NCBI GenBank assembly: GCA_963815665.1 | Contig: CAWFHN010000013.1 | Span: 186,001 to 250,000, forward strand | From: DASUPK01 sp963815665 | GTDB taxonomy: Bacteria > Actinomycetota > Thermoleophilia > Solirubrobacterales > 70-9 | Length of the DNA stretch: 64,000 bases | Reading direction: 5' to 3' | Part shown: in pieces, positions 33,301-41,500 of the stretch | Layout: the number at the start of each line of letters is the position of its first letter | How positions within the stretch are numbered: the stretch's first letter is position 1 | The notes under the pieces: model-generated | What the model saw: only the letters and a program-made list of their open reading frames with translations | What the model was told of the DNA's origin: nothing | The model's database searches: none | Made by a program: the position numbers and the translations under genes

Positions 33301-35028
33301 AAGCGGGGCGAGATCGTGGTGGCCGCCCAGGATCACCGGGAAGTCCGTCTCGATCGTCTCAGTGTCCTCGGCCGGGTCGTTGAGCGACGGGCGGCGCCCG
33401 AAGACCGCGCGCGTTGAGAAGTGCTCGATCTCGCGCTCGCGGTCGATCGCCGGGTTCGTGACGACCGCGACCGTCTCCTTGAAGTAGTCGGCGAGGTTCT
33501 GCCGCTCCGGCGACAGCGCGGCCAGCGGGCCGTCGTAGCCGAGCGAGCCGATCGGCTCCGCACCGTTGTCGGCCATCTGCTGGACGAGCTTCACGTCGTC
33601 GCGCTGCCAGCCGAACCCGGCGAGCACCCGGTCCTCGACCTGGACCGGATCCTCGGGACCCGCGTCGGTGTACCCCGGGATCTCGGGGCCCTCGAGCGGG
33701 CCGCCGGTCTGGAGCGCGCGGTCATACGGGGCGACCTGTTCGGCGGCCGTTCTCTTCAGCCAGCTGTCGCGGACCCGGCGCAGCATCTCGGCGTGAGGGT
33801 GGAGGGTCGAGCGCTTGCGGTCTCGATCGATCAACACCAGGAACTTCTCGCCCGGCGCCATCGGCTTCGGCTCGGAGATCATCTCCTCGACCGCGACGAC
33901 GCCCGGCTCAGAGCTGAAGATGAAGTCGTGGTTGGTCTCGAGCTGCCAGAGCGGCCGCAGGCCCATCGCGTCGGCCGAGAACACGCATTCGTCCTGATGG
34001 CGGGCGATCAGCGCGACAGGGCCCTGAGCGAACGGGCCCATCGTCTGGCGCAGGTACATGTAGAAGGAGTGGAGTTCCTCGGGGAGGCCGGCGATCTCGG
34101 CGACGATCGGCGGGACGACCATCTCCATGGCCTCCGGCAGCGAGAGGCCGTGGCTCCGCACCAGCGTCTCGATCGTCCGGTTCAGGTCCTGCGAGTCGGA
34201 GTTGCCCTCGCCGATCGGCACGTTCAGCATTCGCGCCTCCTGGCGAAGCTGCTCGATCGTGTTGATCTCGCCGTTGTGCCCGAGGACGCCGAACGGCTGG
34301 ACCCGGGTGAACGACGGCCAGGTGTTGGTCGAGTAGCGGTTGTGGCCGAAGCAGCCGATCGTCTCGGCGCGCTCGTCGGAGAGATCGACGTAGTAGGAGC
34401 CGAGGACCTTCGGGTTGCCCATCACCTTGTAGACGCAGGTGCGTCCGGAGAAGGAGGCGACATGGACCCCGAGCTTCTCCTCGAGCGCCACCTTCAGGTG
34501 GAAGCAGGCACGATCGGCGTCGGCTGCCTCCGGCACCAGGCCCGCGAACTGCCAGAACTGCGGCTCCTCCTCGCGGGCGGTCGGACCCAGCGCCGCGGAA
34601 TCGACGGCGCCCACCCGCTCGGCGAGAATGCGGAATCCGGCCTTGCCGAGCAGCTCCCTGGCACCGTGACGGATCTTCTCCAGGTCCTGCGAGCGCTCGA
34701 CGAAGACGTGCGCGACGGCGAAGGCGTCGTCCAGGGCGAGCGAGGGGTTGTGCCCGCCCTGGCGGACCTCCTCCGCCCAGATCTTGGTGGGGATGTCGAC
34801 CAGCAGGCCGCAGCCGTCACCCTCGCCGTCGACGTTGCCGGCACGGTGGAGCATCTTCTGCAGCGACTCGAGCGCGAGGGTTACGGGATCGTGGCTCGGG
34901 GTCGCGTCGCGGCGAACGGACGCGTAGATCGCGCACGCGTCCTTGTCCTCGACGCTCGGGGGAGAGACGAGTGGGCGATAGGCGCGCTCGGGGGAAAAGC
35001 GCTCACGCTCTGGGGACGAGTTCTTCAT
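30370..35028 (-). CDS. gltB: glutamate synthase large subunit
   Basis: 1552 residues, making glutamate from glutamine and 2-oxoglutarate. Start ATG 35028 has GGAG upstream. A 31-residue propeptide precedes Cys32 (DACAIYAS), the expected glutaminase nucleophile after cleavage. Domains in order: class II glutamine amidotransferase (to ~430, with FGHNRYSTNTWPS and LGHNGEINT), central domain, FMN-binding barrel (~800-1200, PGEGGHLPGKKV and FEGGTGAARQHAL), Fe-S cysteines CTICRGCQLDTCHVG, and the GXGXG beta-helix domain (GKSFAYGAQRGRLFVQG). The small subunit gene gltD is not in the window. Confidence 0.96.
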   Translation of the reverse strand: MKNSSPERERFSPERAYRPLVSPPSVEDKDACAIYASVRRDATPSHDPVTLALESLQKMLHRAGNVDGEGDGCGLLVDIPTKIWAEEVRQGGHNPSLALDDAFAVAHVFVERSQDLEKIRHGARELLGKAGFRILAERVGAVDSAALGPTAREEEPQFWQFAGLVPEAADADRACFHLKVALEEKLGVHVASFSGRTCVYKVMGNPKVLGSYYVDLSDERAETIGCFGHNRYSTNTWPSFTRVQPFGVLGHNGEINTIEQLRQEARMLNVPIGEGNSDSQDLNRTIETLVRSHGLSLPEAMEMVVPPIVAEIAGLPEELHSFYMYLRQTMGPFAQGPVALIARHQDECVFSADAMGLRPLWQLETNHDFIFSSEPGVVAVEEMISEPKPMAPGEKFLVLIDRDRKRSTLHPHAEMLRRVRDSWLKRTAAEQVAPYDRALQTGGPLEGPEIPGYTDAGPEDPVQVEDRVLAGFGWQRDDVKLVQQMADNGAEPIGSLGYDGPLAALSPERQNLADYFKETVAVVTNPAIDREREIEHFSTRAVFGRRPSLNDPAEDTETIETDFPVILGGHHDLAPLPHSSYRRIASEQGTYVLEDLWAAFGDRAKAIDIALLESETTRGAIERLRQEAVRAVAEGAELLVLTDRTVYDGERRYIDPHLATSAIDQALKQFSGQGENLRRRCSVVLRSAALRNVHDVMLALGLGADGVCPYVMVEVICVDDYENDVGNLCAGLRKGIEKVISTIGIHEVRGYARQFSSIGIQPEVAEIFHTEAFGASDTGGTGFAHLDADTDGRHKILTGDEDAKPAKTFRFYPKVYKAAIAAANGTAGFDEYSQKVRELEAQSPISMRHIMGLTKEPDREPVDPSQVDASVGHHDYPVVISSMSFGSQSEPAFRAYAEAAKAINILCINGEGGEIQDMYGKFRKWRGQQVASGRFGVSAEMLNSSYVAEIKIGQGAKPGEGGHLPGKKVSEKVAAARNASPGTDLISPSNNHDLYSIEDLAELIDELKTVNPDLRVSVKVPVVPNVGTIGLGIAKAGADIITLSGFEGGTGAARQHALRHVGLPSDIGTRAVHRALMEAGIRNRVEIWADGGYRHAHDIVKLHCMGANRVAFGTLAMVSLGCTICRGCQLDTCHVGIATQIETVEQAEEHGLKKFTPPGANAAESCAAFFRQMGEEVKEVVGSLGYDRAQDLIGRYDLLEQVSHHDKIDLAPLITPLEEFLDLEPIDLPVEEEALVEARAEAGLVRAKPLRMAPKQASAEIAAVAEKVFDGSCVSVEFPRPTDAHDRVLGTELSGAIARARIYHGAPEGTENDELAQLIFNGGSVAGQGFGAFNEWGVTCRVEGGAQDGVGKTMLGGTVSILKGKNGEGRRVNGSVGKSFAYGAQRGRLFVQGSADSRFCIRLSGADVVLAGEPEAPVDDSQGCVVDRANAKGFAFEYMTSGRAVVLGDIGPWACAGMTGGRVYIRIDDDLNLDRDGIQSRLGEGAKVALEDLDAEGQLDIEDLLGHYAGELRATGQAEEADRVQALARDAQQNFLMIIPQKVQADPSISTE

Positions 35029-35215
35029 TTGTCTCCGGTTCCGCGCCTTCTTCGAGAGGGCGCGCGACGGGGGTGGACCGACGGAGCCGGGAATTATAGG
35101 GACGGCATTACCCGGCCCCACGCCGGTAGTCACACGGCCTCATATCGCTTTCCCCGCAATTTGCGAAAGCCGCCCACCCTCGGTTCCGGCCTGCTGCAGC
35201 GCTACTTTCAGCGCG

Positions 35216-35251
35216 GTGAGCGGTTCTACATAGTGTTTAGCGAACGCTCAC
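35216..35251. promoter_or_regulatory. inverted repeat in the gltB / 65-aa-protein intergenic region
   Basis: GTGAGCG followed by GTTC (35216-35226) and GAACGCTCAC (35242-35251) form an imperfect inverted repeat of 10 paired bases with one bulge and a ~15-base AT-rich centre. It sits 55 bases before the small gene and about 190 bases from gltB, in a 278-base divergent region with no gene. A TACAACT hexamer at 35260 could be a -10 element for the rightward gene. Confidence 0.35.
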
Positions 35252-35306
35252 AAACGTGGTACAACTTCACCAAGGGGAGCAACAAGCTGGGGATTGACGG
35301 AGAGGG

Positions 35307-35504
35307 ATGAATAAGCAGACGCAGCAAGACAGCGGAGAGCAGGCAGTCGGGGAACCGTCCAGCGCCGGCTCGGAAACAGAGCGTTTCCGGGCCATCGCGG
35401 ATGTCAGGCACAACGAGGCAGTGACCGGCGAGTCGGGAGTCCCGGCGAACGAGCGGGACCACGAGCTGCGCCGGCAGATGCGCTCGCTCGAAGAGTTCTC
35501 GTAG
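35307..35504 (+). CDS. small acidic hydrophilic protein, unknown function
   Basis: 65 residues, ATG preceded by GGAGAGGG. Highly charged and probably disordered (Gln/Glu/Ser-rich N-terminus, ERDHELRRQMRSLEEFS at the end). No known motif. Its own upstream inverted repeat and downstream terminator suggest a monocistronic, separately regulated transcript, divergent from gltB. Confidence 0.7.
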   Translation: MNKQTQQDSGEQAVGEPSSAGSETERFRAIADVRHNEAVTGESGVPANERDHELRRQMRSLEEFS

Positions 35505-35517
35505 GCCGCAAGCCTCC

Positions 35518-35535
35518 AAACCCCGCGGGGTTCTT
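35518..35535. terminator. GC-rich palindromic terminator
   Basis: AACCCCGCGGGGTT at 35519-35532 is a perfect palindrome followed by CTT. It lies 14 bases after the small acidic protein gene and 12 bases before the end of the convergent cupin gene, so it could terminate both. The stem is short and the T-tract weak. Confidence 0.5.
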
Positions 35536-35546
35536 CGGACCCTGAG

Positions 35547-35921
35547 CTAGCCCCAGCCCATCCCCTGATACCCGCTATCGACCGGGACGCCGATCAGGAG
35601 CGCGCGCACGTTTGCATCAGATTCGTTCTTGATCGTGCGGTTCACCTCCGGGGCGAAGCGGCAGAAGGTGCCGGCGGGGGCGTCGTGCTCGCTGCCGTCG
35701 GTGACGATCTTCCCCTCGCCCTCGAGGATGATGAAGACCTCCTCCTGGTTGTCGCCGGTGTGGTCGTGGGCGGGGATCTCTCCCCCGGCCTCGATGTCGA
35801 CCACGTTGAAGCCGAATGCCTCAGCGCCCAGTGACTTGCGGGCCAGTCGCCAGGTCGCTCCCCCACTCCCCTCCATCTCCTCGAACTCGTCGATGCTCTT
35901 GATCGTGTAGCCGTCGGCCAT
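35547..35921 (-). CDS. cupin domain protein
   Basis: 124 residues from ATG 35921, chosen for its AGGAGGAG ribosome site. Single cupin barrel with the metal-binding motif IPAHDHTGDNQEEVFIILEGEG and the second motif GTFCRFAPEVNRTIKN. Small cupins of this kind bind metals or small ligands; reaction unknown. Divergent from the SnoaL-like gene. Confidence 0.88.
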   Translation of the reverse strand: MADGYTIKSIDEFEEMEGSGGATWRLARKSLGAEAFGFNVVDIEAGGEIPAHDHTGDNQEEVFIILEGEGKIVTDGSEHDAPAGTFCRFAPEVNRTIKNESDANVRALLIGVPVDSGYQGMGWG

Positions 35922-35980
35922 CGCTCCTCCTCTGTTTCCGTCCCCTGGTCTGGACCGGCTCGCGAACATATCCTCTTCGT

Positions 35981-36415
35981 GTGGGAGAGGACTCGGCCCA
36001 GAGTCTCGAGCAGGCCATCGGGCGTTACAACGACGCGTGGAACGACCACGACCTCGACGCGATCATGTCGATGCACGCCCCCGACATGGTCTTCGAGAAC
36101 CACACCGCGGGCGAGTCGGCGCAGGGGCCGGAGGAGGTCAGGGAGCACATCGGGTCGATCTTCGAGAGCTGGCCCGATCTGCGTTTCGAGACGCGCAGGC
36201 TCTACGTCCGCGACGGGGTGGTGACCCAGGAGTGGACGGCCAGCGCGACCCACTCCAACACGATGCGCCGAGGTGAACTGGTCGCCGAGCCCACCGGCGA
36301 GAGAATCGAGTGGCGCGGAGTCGACGTGATCCCCTACGAGGACGGGCTGATCAAGCGCAAGGACGTCTACTCGGACTCCGTCTCGATCCTCCGCCAGGTC
36401 GGGCTGCTCGACTAG
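35981..36415 (+). CDS. SnoaL/NTF2-like protein
   Basis: 144 residues from GTG 35981. NTF2-like alpha+beta cone fold: AIGRYNDAWNDHDLDAIMSMHAPDMVFENH, the central GPEEVREHIGSIFESWPDLRF and strands RDGVVTQEWTASATH and RIEWRGVDVIPYEDGLI. Related proteins are polyketide cyclases or ester/ketosteroid-active enzymes; the substrate cannot be predicted. Divergent from the cupin gene. Confidence 0.88.
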   Translation: MGEDSAQSLEQAIGRYNDAWNDHDLDAIMSMHAPDMVFENHTAGESAQGPEEVREHIGSIFESWPDLRFETRRLYVRDGVVTQEWTASATHSNTMRRGELVAEPTGERIEWRGVDVIPYEDGLIKRKDVYSDSVSILRQVGLLD

Positions 36416-36570
36416 CTGGAACCAGGGAGTAACCCCGTGGCGCTCCCCGGCGCTTAGGCAGATGGGAAGTCAATTGGCCATGGAGCCGAAAGACCACCAG
36501 CAGCAGCACCACTGCTCCGTCGAAGACCGATACCGAGACGGAGATGACTACCACCACGTAAATCGGGGAT

Positions 36571-36622
36571 CCGGACGGGCGGCCTCGCGGCCTACCGGAC
36601 GCTGCGGGGTCGTCCCGTCCGG
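36571..36622 (-). terminator. hairpin after the thrB/Sxx-repeat operon
   Basis: CCGGACGGG (36571-36579) pairs exactly with CCCGTCCGG (36614-36622), with a smaller GGCC stem inside. It begins four bases after the stop codon of the minus-strand Sxx-repeat gene. The remaining 36416-36570 stretch between convergent genes holds no convincing gene; it is less GC-rich than its surroundings. Confidence 0.45.
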
Positions 36623-36625
36623 TTG

Positions 36626-36958
36626 TTACTCCTCGATGCGCCGGCGGTAGATCGCCCAGCCGGCGATCGCGGCGCCGCAGGCGATCAGGATCCCCGCCGA
36701 GAGCAGCCCGGCGTCACTTCGCTCCGCGTCGCCCAGGATCGAGTCACGGGCGCGCGCCGAGAGCACAGACCCGGCCGAGGCGAACGACATGGCCGAGCCC
36801 GCCGAGCCGGCGGACGCAACCGAGAACGCCGACCCGGCGGAACCGATCGACCCGATCGAGGCAAACGAGCCGACCGATCCGATGGAGAGGACGGAGCCCT
36901 TGGAGGCGATCGAGAGGAACGAGTCCTCCGACCAGAGCGAGAGGGAGCCGCCGGTCAC
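36626..36958 (-). CDS. tail-anchored protein with Ser-x-x tripeptide repeats
   Basis: 110 residues from GTG 36958, which overlaps the thrB stop codon by 4 bases. Residues 7-69 contain 21 consecutive Ser-x-x triplets, the x positions being mostly Gly, Ala, Ile, Val, Phe. A C-terminal membrane helix (LLSAGILIACGAAIAGWAIY) and a basic RRRIEE tail follow. The topology suggests the repeat domain faces outward with the tail in the cytoplasm, although no signal peptide is present. The strict period of three suggests a polyproline-II-like or beta-solenoid rod. I know of no assigned function. An ATG further upstream would overlap thrB more and is less likely. Confidence 0.75.
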   Translation of the reverse strand: MTGGSLSLWSEDSFLSIASKGSVLSIGSVGSFASIGSIGSAGSAFSVASAGSAGSAMSFASAGSVLSARARDSILGDAERSDAGLLSAGILIACGAAIAGWAIYRRRIEE

Positions 36959-37833
36959 AGCTCCGGCACGTCCGCGCCGGTCGGCGAGAAGGGCACCCGG
37001 CGGACCTCCGCCCAATTCCCCACCCGCCCGCTGAGCGCCTTCATCACCGCCCCGGTGCTCTGCCAGAAGGTCCAGACGAGCACGGTCGGCCCGGCGCCTG
37101 AGATCGTCGCCCCGATCGCGCCCATGCGCGGTGCCTCCTTGACGATCTCGATCGAGCGTGGGTAGAGGTGGGCCCTGTAGGGCTGGTGCAGCCGGTCCGC
37201 AAGGCCGCGGCCGATCAGCGTCAGGTCCGAGCGCTGGATGCCGAGCACGAGCTCCGAGGCGGCGGAGACGTTGGCGACGGCGTCGGCCAGCGGCACCTGC
37301 TCCGGGATAGCCCTGCGGGCGTCCTCGGTGGGCACCTGCTCGCCGGGGATCACGACCACCGCCTCCACTCCCTGTGGCGGATCCAGACGGGTAGAGGTCA
37401 GCGTGCCGTCCTCGTCGGCGCAGACGACGAAGCCCCCGAAGAGCGCGGCGGCCACGTTGTCGGGATGGCCCTCGATCTCAGCCGCTTTGGCGAGGACGTC
37501 CTCTGGCTCCTGGGCGAGCTCGTAGAGATGGTCGGCGGCCAGCAGGCCCGCGACGATCGCCGCCGCGCTGGAGCCCAGTCCCGCGGCCAGGGGAATCTCG
37601 CTCTTGATGCGGAAGGCGATCCCTTCCGCCGGACGCAGCGACTCGAAGGCGCGCACGCACAGGTTGGAGCGGTCGAGGGGCACATCGAGCCCCTCGGCCT
37701 CGACCGAGAACGTTCCCGACTCCTCCACCTCCAGCTCGAGGTGCATGGCGAGCGCCGCGGCCAGCACGTCATAGCCGGGGCCGAGGTTGGCCGAGGAGGC
37801 CGGCACCCTGACCAGCCTTCGCCGCGCGGTCAT
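36955..37833 (-). CDS. thrB: homoserine kinase
   Basis: GHMP kinase converting homoserine to O-phosphohomoserine in threonine synthesis. 292 residues. Visible: RVPASSANLGPGYDVLAAAL near the N-terminus, the ATP-binding loop PLAAGLGSSAAAIVAG, EGHPDNVAAALFGGF and GATISGAGPTVLVW. It is separated from hom and thrC by the S8-like gene and the SHOCT gene. A copy of the dispersed hairpin repeat lies 14 bases upstream of its start codon. Confidence 0.95.
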   Translation of the reverse strand: MTARRRLVRVPASSANLGPGYDVLAAALAMHLELEVEESGTFSVEAEGLDVPLDRSNLCVRAFESLRPAEGIAFRIKSEIPLAAGLGSSAAAIVAGLLAADHLYELAQEPEDVLAKAAEIEGHPDNVAAALFGGFVVCADEDGTLTSTRLDPPQGVEAVVVIPGEQVPTEDARRAIPEQVPLADAVANVSAASELVLGIQRSDLTLIGRGLADRLHQPYRAHLYPRSIEIVKEAPRMGAIGATISGAGPTVLVWTFWQSTGAVMKALSGRVGNWAEVRRVPFSPTGADVPEL

Positions 37834-37846
37834 GGGCGCAGGCTAT

Positions 37847-37880
37847 ATGCGAGGGCGCGCGTCAGCGCGACCGTTTGATG
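37847..37880 (+). repeat. dispersed hairpin repeat, copy A
   Basis: 34-bp element beginning ATGCGAGGGCGC and ending GTTTGATGG-like, with a stem GGGCGCGC/GCGCGACC (one mismatch) and a 4-base loop. It lies between thrB (start at 37833) and the SHOCT gene. The other copies are at 46151, 52774 and 59570. Confidence 0.7.
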
Positions 37881-37893
37881 GCGAAGCCGGACC

Positions 37894-38517
37894 CTAGGAG
37901 CCCAGGATCCTCGCCTTCTGCTGCTCGAACTCGGCGTCCGTGAGGGCGCCCGAGTCGCGGAGCTTGGCGAGCCGCTCGAGCTCGGCGACATGGTCGACAC
38001 CGGCCCCGGATGACGATGGTGCGGGAGCGGGAGCGAACCCGGACCCGCCAACGGGGCGAACCTCGCCGCGGGCCGGCGCCTGCTGAGCGCTGTCCCAGTC
38101 GATTGCGATCTTCGCGGGGTCGCTCGGGTCGACCTTGACCGGCAGGCTCACACCCTGTCCAAGCGTGGCGCCCGCGGGAACCATGTACTGGTTGTTGACG
38201 CGGTAGGGCTGGCGGCCGCTGACGTGTATCTCCATGTCGATGTCCAGGTTGAACCACTGCGCACCCCGCTCCGGGGTGCCGTGGGCGACGATCACGCCCT
38301 GCCCCGGAATGCCGTTGGCGAGGATCCCGGCGCGCTCGCCCGAAGTATCGGTGAGGTCGGCGAGCTGGTCCTTCGCCTGGGAGAGCATGTCCCCCATCTG
38401 CTGCATCTGGCCCCCGAATCCCGACTTGTAGCCCGCCTCCTGCTGCTGCTGGCGCTGAAGCTGCTTCGCCTCCTTGGTCAGGCTGGACAGATCCTTCATC
38501 GACTTGAAAAGTCCCAT
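37894..38517 (-). CDS. SHOCT domain protein
   Basis: 207 residues from ATG 38517, chosen for its GAGGGGAG site; longer frames start inside the divergent gene. An N-terminal coiled-coil (MKDLSSLTKEAKQLQRQQQQ) and Gln/Met-rich helix are followed by a beta-rich central region (GVIVAHGTPERGAQWFNLDIDMEI, VNNQYMVPAGATLGQGVSLPVKVDP). The C-terminal SHOCT motif is VAELERLAKLRDSGALTDAEFEQQKARIL. SHOCT often mediates oligomerisation. Role unknown. Divergent from the S8-like gene. Confidence 0.82.
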   Translation of the reverse strand: MGLFKSMKDLSSLTKEAKQLQRQQQQEAGYKSGFGGQMQQMGDMLSQAKDQLADLTDTSGERAGILANGIPGQGVIVAHGTPERGAQWFNLDIDMEIHVSGRQPYRVNNQYMVPAGATLGQGVSLPVKVDPSDPAKIAIDWDSAQQAPARGEVRPVGGSGFAPAPAPSSSGAGVDHVAELERLAKLRDSGALTDAEFEQQKARILGS

Positions 38518-38587
38518 TTCTCCCCTCGATGCCGGTCGCAGTTTGAACTGGCGCGCAGCGTACTGCGCTTGTGTAGCGTCATCCGCC

Positions 38588-41500
38588 GTGCTGGAGGCCT
38601 CGGGAGGCAACCGTCGCAGGGCGGCCGCGCATGCGGTCCCACTCGCCATACTCGTCCTTCTGGCGCTGGGGGGAACCGCCTGGGCGGCGTTCCCGGCCAC
38701 GGCGCCCAACGACCCGAGCTACCGCCCCGCCGAGAAGGGGAATACGGATCAGCCCTATCCCCCGGACCCGGCCGACCCCGGTGGCGCGCTGCAGACCTGC
38801 AACACCACCTCGGCCGACGCCCAGCAGCACTACCTCTTCAGCTTCATGCCCCAGTGCACGAAGCCGCTGCCCACCGGGCTGGGCGCGCCGGGCGCGACCG
38901 ATCCGTACGGCCAGACGCCGGCGGCCGGGATGTCTGTCGACCGGGCCTGGAAGGAGTTCACCGCAGGCAACTCCGACACCGTGATCGCCTATGTCGAGGC
39001 GGGGATCAACTGGCATGACGAGACCTCGGCAAAGGAGCTCGCCGACCGCGTCTATCTGAACCCGGGAGAGCTGCCACCGCCGACGACACCCGTCGACGAC
39101 GGTCAGCTGAACGCCCGCGACTACGGCGACACCACCGACACGAACGGCAACGGGATCGTCGACCCGGAGGACATCATTGTCCGCTTCTCCGACGGCGTCG
39201 ACAACGACCACAACGGCTACGCGGACGACATCTCGGGCTGGGACTTCTACGACAACCAGAACGACCCGGCCACCGTCGACTCCTCCTACCACCATTCCGA
39301 CAACCAGATGCGCCAGGAGGCGGCCGAGGCCGACAACGGGAACGGCGGCGCCGGCGTCTGCCCACGCTGCATGGTCCTGCCGATCAAGGCCGGCGCGGAG
39401 GCTCTCGACCGCACCGACGACCTGGCCCAGGCCTGGCTCTACGCCACAGACATGCACGCCGACGTGATCACCTCGGTGACCGCAGATCTGGGCTACTCGA
39501 GCTTCATGAAGCAGGCGGTCAACTACGCCTGGAATCACGGCGTCGTCATGGTCGAGTCCTCGAACGACTTCAACTCGACCGACCACCAGGGCGGCATGTT
39601 CCACGCGCACGTGTTGCCCGGCAACGGCCTGGTCGCGAACACGCACGGCCTACCGTCACCGCTGCCGGCCCTCCAGAACGCCCTGACCACGACCTACGAC
39701 GCGCGCTCGGGCCTCACCTCCTGGGGTTCGCACAACATGTTCAGCGCCTCGACCGAGGGCGGCTCGACGTCGGAGTCGACTCCGACCGTCGGCGGCGCGA
39801 TCGCGCTGGTGATCGCGTACAGCAAGGAGGTCGCAGCGCAGGGCCTGATCCCGGCGCGGCTCAGCCAGGACGAGGCGATCCAGGTGATCCGTGACACCTC
39901 CGACGACATCGACAGCAATCCCAACCCACCGGCGGGCTGGGAGGGCCGTCCAGGCTTCGACATCCAGTACGGCTACGGGCGGATCAACGTCTACCGCGCG
40001 ATGAAGGAGGTCTACGACCCAAACGCCACCGAGGGTCAGCGCTCGACCATCCCGCCCGAGGCGTGGATCAGCTCACCGGACTGGTATTCGCTGCACGACC
40101 CGACCAAGGAGTCGTCGGTGCCGGTCACGGGGCACGTCGCGGCGCCACGCTCATCGGTGGCGAACTGGAAGCTCGAGTTCGCGCCGGGGGTCGAGCCCTC
40201 CGACGGCGAATTCTCATCTCATATCGCGGCGAGTGGCTCCGGCCCCATCAGCGGATCGCTGGGCTCGATCGACCTCTCGGACGTGCCTCAGTCCTTCTGG
40301 GACCAGGCACAGCACAAGATGGCGCTCTCCTCGAACAAGGAGCTCGAAACCAACGACCAGTACACGGTGACGCTGCGGCTCCAGGTGACCGACGCGGCTG
40401 GCAAGGTCGGCGAGGAGCGGCGGGCGATCGCGGTCACCCACGATCCCTCTGAAGCCGACGGCTTCCCGAAGAAGATCGGGCCGGACCTGCAGGGCGGCGA
40501 GTCGGAGCCGGTCCTGGCCGATCTCCAGGGCACCGGCAAGTTGGACATGATCTTCGGGGACTCCGACGGACATGTCCACGCGATCGATCCGAACGGCCAG
40601 GAGCTGCCTGGCTGGCCGGTGGACACCAACCCGGTCCAGGTCACCAAGCAGCACACGGGGGTCAGCCCGGGCCACGAGCCGGTCTTCACCGGCGCCGCGG
40701 TCGGCGACCTCGACCATGACGGCAGGCTCTGGGTGGTCGTCACCTCGAGCACCGGGCGGACGTACGTCTGGGCCGCCAGCGGCCATCGGCGCGCGGGCTG
40801 GCCGCGAGCGCTGAACACCGGCGTGGTGATGCCCGCGATCCCGCGCCCCGACGAGCCCTTCACGCGCGATCCCCACCTGGGCGCGAGCGCCGCACCCGTC
40901 CTCGCCGATATGAACGGCGACGGGACCCTCGAGGTCATACAGGCGGCCTGGGACGGCCGGGTGCACGTCTTCCGGCCGAACGGCAGCGACCTGCCCGGTT
41001 GGCCGGTCGAGGGGACACTTCCCGGCGGCTTCGACCCGCCCTCGGGCCACCTGCTGATCAACGACCACAAGCTCGACTCTGAGCCGGCGCTGGCTCAGCT
41101 CGACGACGACCCCGAGCCCGAGCTCTTGGTTCGCAGTCAGTTCAGCTTCGCGCCGGAGAGCACGCCGATCGGCGGCCCCGGCGATGTCGAGCTCGGCGGC
41201 TACTCGAACGTCCTCGCCTACAACAGCGACGGCTCACTGGTGGACGGCTACCCGGTCTCCAGCCAGGCGCTCGTCTTCTACTACGGCTCCGCCCAGGAGT
41301 TCATCACCGAGGGCGTCAGCCCACCGACCACCGCGGACACGAACGGGGACGGGAAGACGGAGTGGGCGTTCTCTCCGGGGATCTTCTCCCCCACATACAT
41401 GCATCAGCCGGACGGCAGCCGGAACGCGCCCTTCGGGCCGGTCCCCGGGACGGCGTTGTCGTCCTTCGTCAGTGGGACCTCACCCGTCAGCGTGGTGGAG

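Noticed and set aside
36416..36570. Short frames on both strands after the SnoaL gene
   Set aside because: Composition (His/Gln-rich or Val/Ser runs) and lack of ribosome sites do not support a gene; the region is probably a 3' intergenic stretch.
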